DNA of 8,522 nt from positions 1-8,522 of the forward strand of contig JANQKX010000619.1 of assembly GCA_028280915.1 (NCBI GenBank). The letters are read 5' to 3'. Source of the stretch: Kiloniellaceae bacterium (GTDB lineage Bacteria; Pseudomonadota; Alphaproteobacteria; Kiloniellales; Kiloniellaceae). This document shows, one piece after another, positions 4,602 to 8,522 of this stretch; positions within the stretch are counted from its first letter, which is position 1, and each line of letters starts with the position of its first letter. The notes under the pieces were generated by a model. That model did no database searches. It was not told where the DNA came from and saw only the letters and a program-made list of their open reading frames with translations. Position numbers and translations under genes: made by a program.

Positions 4602-5798
4602 TCAGGTCACAAATTTCTGCTGTTGGAATTGGGGCTGGCGCCAGATTTCCCGGTCCAGCACCTCTTTGAGGCTTTGGCAGGCCGCGTCGATCTCCGCTTC
4701 GCCGATGAAAAGGGGCGTGATGCCGAAGCGCATTAGGTCCGGGGCGCGGAAATCGCCGATCACGCCCTTGGCGATCAAGGCTTGCACGACGGCATAGCCC
4801 GCGGGGAAGCGAAAGGACAATTGGGACCCCCGCATCGCCGGGTCCCGCGGGCTCGCTAGGCTGATCTGCGGGCAGTGGCGGTCCACAAAGTCCATGAAGC
4901 GCTGGCTCAGAGCCAGCGATTTGGCCCGAACGTCCGCCATCTCGACCTGGTCCCATACCTCCAAGGCGGCGTCCAAAACGGCCATGGCGATGATGGAGGG
5001 CGTGCCCACCCGCATGCGCTCGATCCCGGTCACCGGCCGATAGTCCAGGTCGAAGGCAAAGGGGCTTTCGTGGCCGAGCCAGCCGCAGAGGGCGGGGCGC
5101 ACCCGGTCGATCAGATCAGGAGCCACATAGATGAAGCCCGGCGCACCGGGACCGCCGTTCAGGTATTTGTAGGTGCAGCCGACGGCGAAATCCGCCTTCG
5201 CCCCGGTCAGGTCGACGGGGATGGCCCCGGCCGAATGGGCAAGGTCCCAGACGGTGATCGCGCCCGCGTCGTGTGCTCTCTCGGTCAGTGCCGTCATGGC
5301 GTGCCGACGGCCGGTGCGGTAGTCCACCTCGGTCAGCATCACGACCGCCACGCTGTCGTCAATGGCATCGGCGACCTGTTGCGGGTCCACCACCTTCAGT
5401 TCCAGGTTCTTGTTCGACGCTCGGATGAGCCCTTCGGCCATGTAAAGGTCCGAGGGGAAGTTCCCAGTGTCGGAAAGAATGACCCGCCGCTTTGGATTGA
5501 GGTCCAGGGCGGCGGCGAGGGCTTGATAGAGTTTGATGGAGAGGGTGTCTCCGACCACAATGCTACCCTCAGCCGCGCCGATCAAACGGCCGATGCGGTT
5601 TCCGATACCGACGGAATAGTCCATCCAGCCGGCGTCGTTCCAGGCGTTGATCAGCATCTCGCCCCACTCCCGTTCCAGGACCCGGTCCAGGCGGGCTTGT
5701 GCCCCCTTGGGCAGGGGACCCAGCGAGTTGCCGTCCAGGTACACGATCCCCTCGGGCAGGTGGAAAAAGGAGCGGGTCAGGGCGAAATTCGTGGTCAT
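4602..5798 (-). CDS. kynU: Kynureninase
   Basis: PLP-dependent cytosolic enzyme that hydrolyses L-kynurenine to anthranilate and L-alanine in tryptophan catabolism; many forms also accept 3-hydroxykynurenine. The 398-residue protein is close to the usual bacterial length (about 400-420) and is complete. Typical elements in order: YLDGNSLGPLP at 20-30, GNFPSDLYM at 112-120, WDLAHSAGA at 184-192 (Asp185, the likely partner of the pyridine nitrogen) and CTYKYLNGGPGAPGF at 208-222, where Lys211 is the PLP-linking lysine. The substrate-binding segment RVGTPSI follows at 263-269. No strong Shine-Dalgarno precedes the ATG, and the gene starts 36 bp after the upstream cupin stop in the same frame, so translation probably depends on the upstream gene. 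It is last in the transporter-cupin-kynU operon. Arylformamidase and tryptophan dioxygenase genes are absent from the window. Confidence 0.96.
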   Translation of the reverse strand: MTTNFALTRSFFHLPEGIVYLDGNSLGPLPKGAQARLDRVLEREWGEMLINAWNDAGWMDYSVGIGNRIGRLIGAAEGSIVVGDTLSIKLYQALAAALDLNPKRRVILSDTGNFPSDLYMAEGLIRASNKNLELKVVDPQQVADAIDDSVAVVMLTEVDYRTGRRHAMTALTERAHDAGAITVWDLAHSAGAIPVDLTGAKADFAVGCTYKYLNGGPGAPGFIYVAPDLIDRVRPALCGWLGHESPFAFDLDYRPVTGIERMRVGTPSIIAMAVLDAALEVWDQVEMADVRAKSLALSQRFMDFVDRHCPQISLASPRDPAMRGSQLSFRFPAGYAVVQALIAKGVIGDFRAPDLMRFGITPLFIGEAEIDAACQSLKEVLDREIWRQPQFQQQKFVT

Positions 5799-5834
5799 GG
5801 CTGAAGCGGTTGTCCCGGTGCGGCGCGCCGGCTG

Positions 5835-6956
5835 TCAAGAGAGAATGGTGGTTTCAAAGCGCGCGGGCAGGGTCACTTCCAGCAACTCCAGATCATCGCT
5901 CGGCGCGGCGAGGACGGTGGACCGGCCCGGCGGGATGGTCACCGTATCGCCCCGGCTCAGGTCGACCGCGCGGCTTTCGGCGCCCTCCAGCGTCACGCTG
6001 CCCTGAAGCACGAAGGCAAAAAGGATATCCGCGTCGTGGCTGGCTTGAACGGGCGGTCCGCCGGCCCTGCGCCGGGCCACTTGGACGCCGGCCAGCCCGC
6101 CGCTGGCCTCGCCCACGCCCGTATCCCGGGCCTGGAAGCCCGGCAGGCGCCAATCGCGCCACTGGGCCCGCGCCGCCTGATGGTGGCAAAAGCGCTGGCC
6201 ATCAAAAAGACGGTCCGGGCGGGCTTGGGCCGTGGGCAGGTCCAAGGCGTGATCGATGGTGGTGATGTGGTCCGCGGGCACGCCGATCTCGATCACCTCC
6301 AGGTTATCCGACGCCTCCAAGACTCGGTGGCGGATCTGGGGCGGCTGGGTCACGCAGTCGCCGGCGGAAAGGATGAAGGGCGGACCCTGGTCCTCGTAAA
6401 CCAGACGCACCCAGCCGTGATAGCAATAGATCAGTTGGAAGCGGACGGTGTGGAAATGCACCATGTCCGGCACCGGCCCGCCATGGGGAATGCGGATGTG
6501 CGACGCGATCATGCTGCCGCCCAGGCGTCCTGGAATCAGATCGCGGTACAGCATGCCGGCCCGCCCCGTGCTCCAAGCGGCGTCCTTATCCAGACGCTGG
6601 ACCGTGACCTCCCTTTGTCGTTGGGGCGTGGCGAGATTGGGGACATTGGCGCGGATTTTGATCTTTGTGCCCCCGGGTGAGACCAGCTCCGTTTGCCCCT
6701 TCGCCAAGGCGAGGGGCTCCGCGCAGGCAAGGCGGAGCTTTCCCGGTGGCGAGCTGTCGTCACGGGTCAGGCGCAGGCGCAGTCCGTGGCCGGAGACCAC
6801 CGCCACGGCAGGCGAGTCCGACGGGAAGATCTTTTCCAGGCGAAAACCCAGTTTTTGGATGAAGAACCGCAGGTCCTGGGCGATGTCGCGGCTTGTCAGC
6901 ACCACCTCGCCCGTGGTCGGGGCGGCAGGGGAGGATTGATCAGCTGGGTTGCTCAT
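5835..6956 (-). CDS. VOC-like plus double-cupin domain protein of unknown function
   Basis: A 373-residue cytosolic protein with no recognised name. Residues 16-105 resemble one module of the vicinal oxygen chelate (glyoxalase) fold, e.g. LTSRDIAQDLRFFIQKLGFRL. The first cupin, about 140-225, has HFHTVRFQ (His167, His169, with Gln174 where Glu is usual) and GDCVTQPPQIRH (His210), so a metal site with three His is likely. The second cupin, about 290-368, keeps the fold pattern (GSVTL, GDTVTIPPG) but has lost the HxH ligands, leaving His307 and Asp310, so it may be structural. Linkage to kynureninase suggests action on an aromatic amine or a kynurenine-derived compound, but this is inference. 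Its start lies within the last 17 bp of the transporter gene, in another frame, with only a weak GAGA ribosome binding site, which points to translational coupling. Confidence 0.85.
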   Translation of the reverse strand: MSNPADQSSPAAPTTGEVVLTSRDIAQDLRFFIQKLGFRLEKIFPSDSPAVAVVSGHGLRLRLTRDDSSPPGKLRLACAEPLALAKGQTELVSPGGTKIKIRANVPNLATPQRQREVTVQRLDKDAAWSTGRAGMLYRDLIPGRLGGSMIASHIRIPHGGPVPDMVHFHTVRFQLIYCYHGWVRLVYEDQGPPFILSAGDCVTQPPQIRHRVLEASDNLEVIEIGVPADHITTIDHALDLPTAQARPDRLFDGQRFCHHQAARAQWRDWRLPGFQARDTGVGEASGGLAGVQVARRRAGGPPVQASHDADILFAFVLQGSVTLEGAESRAVDLSRGDTVTIPPGRSTVLAAPSDDLELLEVTLPARFETTILS

Positions 6957-8334
6957 TATCTGTCTCGTTGGCGTCTTTTTCAGGGTCGTCTTTCCCGATG
7001 GTCAGGTAGGCGACCAGCAGGGTAAAGAGCATCAGCGCCGCGGTCAGTAAAAAGACCGCTTGATAGGAGCCGGTCATGCTCAACAGGCTGCTGCACAGGG
7101 CCATGCCGATGGTCCCGCCCAAGAGCCGCGCGGTCACGCCGACCCCGCTGACCTGGCCTTGCTGGTCCTTGGGCACCTGATTGGCCATGGCGCGAATGGT
7201 GGGGGCGTAGCAAAACGGCATGCCCAGACCCCACAGGATCAATCCGGGCAGAAGCCAGAGGTAGCTGTCTCCCGCCGTGGCCAGGCCGATCCAGGCCATG
7301 GCCGCGACCGCCACCGCGAAACTGACCAGCACGGGCAGGCGGGCGCCCTTGCGATCGGCCAGCTTACCGGCGCTGGTGGAAAACAGGGGAAAGCCGGCGA
7401 CACAGACCAAGAGAGCCAGGCCCGCGGTCAAGGGGGTCATCTGCAGGCGCTCTTGCAGATAGAGGGCGCCAAAAACGACGATGACGATCTTGCAGAACTG
7501 GCCCATGAACAGCACCAAGGAAAAGGCGCTGAAGGAGGGGATCGCAAAAAGCCTCACCTGGATCAAGGGCGCCGGCCGCCGCGCTTCGATCACCACGAAC
7601 ACGACCAGGGCGGCCGCGCCCAGCAACAGAGCAAGGATGATGATCCCGTTGCCCCAGCCCCAGTCCGGGCCCTGCATGAGGGCAAAGACAAAAAGGGAAA
7701 GGCCGATGACAAGGCTGGCCAAACCGGGGGCATCGTAGGCCGGCCGTTCCGCCGGGCGCGGCGGATCGCGCCACAAGCGCCATAGGATCACGGCGACCGC
7801 CGCCACCACCGGGACATTGATCCAAAACACCCAGCGCCAGGAAATCACCTCGGTGAAGAATCCTCCGACCAAAGGCCCCAAGGCCAAAAAGGAGGTGCCG
7901 ATGGCGGCCAGCGTCCCCATGGCCAGGCCCCGCTGCTCCGGCGGAAAGGCAATCATGATCATGGCGACGGTGCCCGGAAAGATGACCGCGGCGCAGAGCC
8001 CCTGCAGCACCCGCGCCACGATCAGGACCGTGCCGTCCTGAGCCAGCCCGGCGGCCAGGGAGGCCGCGCCGAAGCCCAGCAGGCCGGCGATGATCAAATG
8101 GCGATGACCAAGAATGTCGCCTAACTTGCCGCCGGCGGCCGCGAAGGCGGCGAAGGCCAGCATATAGGCGTTGACGACCCAGTGGGCCGCCACGGGCGGC
8201 AGGCTCAGGTCCCGGGCGATGGTGGGCAAGGCCACGCCCACCACGGTTTCATCCAGCATGATCAGGCCGCCGATGCTGCCCACGGCACCGAGCAGCACCC
8301 ACTTGCGCCGATCGTCGGATCGTTCGGATATCAT
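6940..8334 (-). CDS. MFS transporter, DHA2 (14-helix) drug:H+ antiporter-type
   Basis: Inner-membrane proton-coupled transporter of the major facilitator superfamily. I count 14 hydrophobic segments in the 464-residue protein, the number expected for the DHA2 (EmrB/QacA) branch. Supporting motifs are LDETVVGVALPTI in helix 1 (motif D1), GKLGDILGHRH between helices 2 and 3 (motif A) and GTSFLALGPLVGGFF in helix 5 (the antiporter motif C). Motif C favours export over import. The substrate cannot be read from sequence; co-transcription with kynU suggests an aromatic compound such as anthranilate or kynurenine. The start at 8334 follows AGGGGA and puts the 24-bp dyad in the leader or promoter. 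An in-frame ATG at 8370, preceded by GAGG, would add 12 residues and cannot be excluded. The 3' end overlaps the cupin gene by 17 bp. Confidence 0.9.
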   Translation of the reverse strand: MISERSDDRRKWVLLGAVGSIGGLIMLDETVVGVALPTIARDLSLPPVAAHWVVNAYMLAFAAFAAAGGKLGDILGHRHLIIAGLLGFGAASLAAGLAQDGTVLIVARVLQGLCAAVIFPGTVAMIMIAFPPEQRGLAMGTLAAIGTSFLALGPLVGGFFTEVISWRWVFWINVPVVAAVAVILWRLWRDPPRPAERPAYDAPGLASLVIGLSLFVFALMQGPDWGWGNGIIILALLLGAAALVVFVVIEARRPAPLIQVRLFAIPSFSAFSLVLFMGQFCKIVIVVFGALYLQERLQMTPLTAGLALLVCVAGFPLFSTSAGKLADRKGARLPVLVSFAVAVAAMAWIGLATAGDSYLWLLPGLILWGLGMPFCYAPTIRAMANQVPKDQQGQVSGVGVTARLLGGTIGMALCSSLLSMTGSYQAVFLLTAALMLFTLLVAYLTIGKDDPEKDANETDNEQPS

Positions 8335-8371
8335 GCAGCGGCTTCCCCTGAAGGTGCCTGAAGCAAACATA

Positions 8372-8395
8372 GATCAGGTGCCTCGGCACTTGATC
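8372..8395. promoter_or_regulatory. 24-bp near-perfect dyad upstream of the transporter-cupin-kynU operon
   Basis: Arms GATCAGGTGCC (8372-8382) and GGCACTTGATC (8385-8395) match in 10 of 11 positions around a TC centre. The one mismatch becomes a G-U pair in plus-strand RNA. Its position 38 bp before the chosen transporter start makes it a good operator candidate for the operon. A hairpin ending the upstream minus-strand gene is the alternative; only scattered T residues follow it on that strand. Confidence 0.5.
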
Positions 8396-8411
8396 CGAGA
8401 TCCGCTCTCGG
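8395..8411. repeat. Second inverted repeat next to the 24-bp dyad
   Basis: CCGAGA (8395-8400) and TCTCGG (8406-8411) are perfect 6-bp arms around TCCGC, directly abutting the 24-bp dyad. Together they could form two adjacent protein sites or tandem hairpins downstream of the partial gene at the right edge. Confidence 0.4.
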
Positions 8412-8441
8412 CGCGGGGAAGCTTAGAAAATCGGGACTGTT

Positions 8442-8522
8442 TTATCGTGACGATTTTTCGACGTCGAAGGGGCCGGTGCAGGAATCGCCCCAAACGGTCA
8501 CCCCGATCCCCACGCCCTTTTC
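8442..8522 (-). CDS. 3' end of an unidentified minus-strand gene entering from the right edge
   Basis: A minus-strand frame is open from the right edge to a TAA at 8442-8444, giving 26 codons. The residues include GVGIGVTVWGDSCTGPFD and then a polar tail ending SSR. Third positions are mostly G or C until the last few codons, as in the real genes of the window, and the composition is protein-like. The fragment is too short to assign a family. If real, it lies about 107 bp upstream of the transporter start on the same strand, with two dyads between them. That suggests a transcription boundary and not one continuous operon. Confidence 0.45.
   Translation of the reverse strand, partial: EKGVGIGVTVWGDSCTGPFDVEKSSR

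Noticed and set aside
4875..5804. 309-codon open frame antisense to kynU
   Set aside because: Long antisense frames are common opposite GC-rich genes. The translation has no recognisable domain, and kynU is unambiguous on the other strand.
6036..6680. 214-codon open frame antisense to the cupin gene
   Set aside because: It is a shadow frame from GC-rich codons. The real protein shows clear cupin motifs on the minus strand.
7060..7785. 241-codon open frame antisense to the transporter gene
   Set aside because: The translation is a biased Gly/Gln/His/Asp/Lys string, typical of the complement of membrane-protein codons.
8457..8468. Perfect palindrome TTCGACGTCGAA
   Set aside because: It falls inside the apparent coding end of the right-edge gene and is easily explained by its codons, so I do not call it an operator.

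Overview
The window is a GC-rich, tightly packed stretch of ordinary chromosome. The gene set is a short phenylalanine 4-monooxygenase with a divergent Lrp/AsnC regulator, an exported MsrA, a bacterial kynureninase and a 14-helix DHA2 transporter. Together with the strong GC bias at third codon positions, this suggests a proteobacterium, most likely an alphaproteobacterium. That placement is inference. I see no insertion sequence, CRISPR array, tRNA, rRNA or phage gene.

Layout from left to right: (1) 1-300 is mostly non-coding, with a possible 5' end of a minus-strand gene at the extreme left. (2) phhA (minus, 301-1098) and an Lrp/AsnC regulator (plus, 1251-1718) diverge from a short AT-rich region holding two GCAA/TTGC palindromes and a recognisable promoter for each gene. 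This looks like a small aromatic amino acid module (Phe to Tyr) with a local regulator. (3) msrA (plus, 1887-2519) encodes an exported methionine sulfoxide reductase and has a perfect 9-bp inverted repeat just upstream of its ribosome binding site. (4) A minus-strand pair follows: a three-helix membrane protein with a cyclic-nucleotide-binding-like domain that resembles Popeye-domain proteins (3187-3888), then an AhpD/carboxymuconolactone-decarboxylase-fold protein (2532-3137). (5) An unrecognised lipoprotein (plus, 4044-4592) has a possible leader peptide and a sequestered ribosome binding site. (6) A minus-strand operon runs DHA2 transporter (6940-8334), VOC plus double-cupin protein (5835-6956), kynureninase (4602-5798). 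Upstream of it is a 24-bp near-perfect dyad. The last codons of another minus-strand gene lie at the right edge.

How the genes may work together: phhA and kynU both belong to aromatic amino acid catabolism, but they lie about 3.5 kb apart and are separately transcribed. The transporter, cupin protein and kynureninase overlap or nearly abut. This suggests uptake or export and conversion of a tryptophan/kynurenine-derived compound. No tryptophan 2,3-dioxygenase, kynurenine formamidase or 3-hydroxyanthranilate dioxygenase of recognisable type is present. The MsrA and AhpD-like genes share an oxidative-stress theme but converge and are not one operon.

The most unusual items are the Popeye-like protein with an altered phosphate-binding cassette, the uncharacterised VOC-cupin-cupin fusion in a kynureninase operon (in frame with kynU across a single TGA), and several clean dyads in promoter or leader positions.
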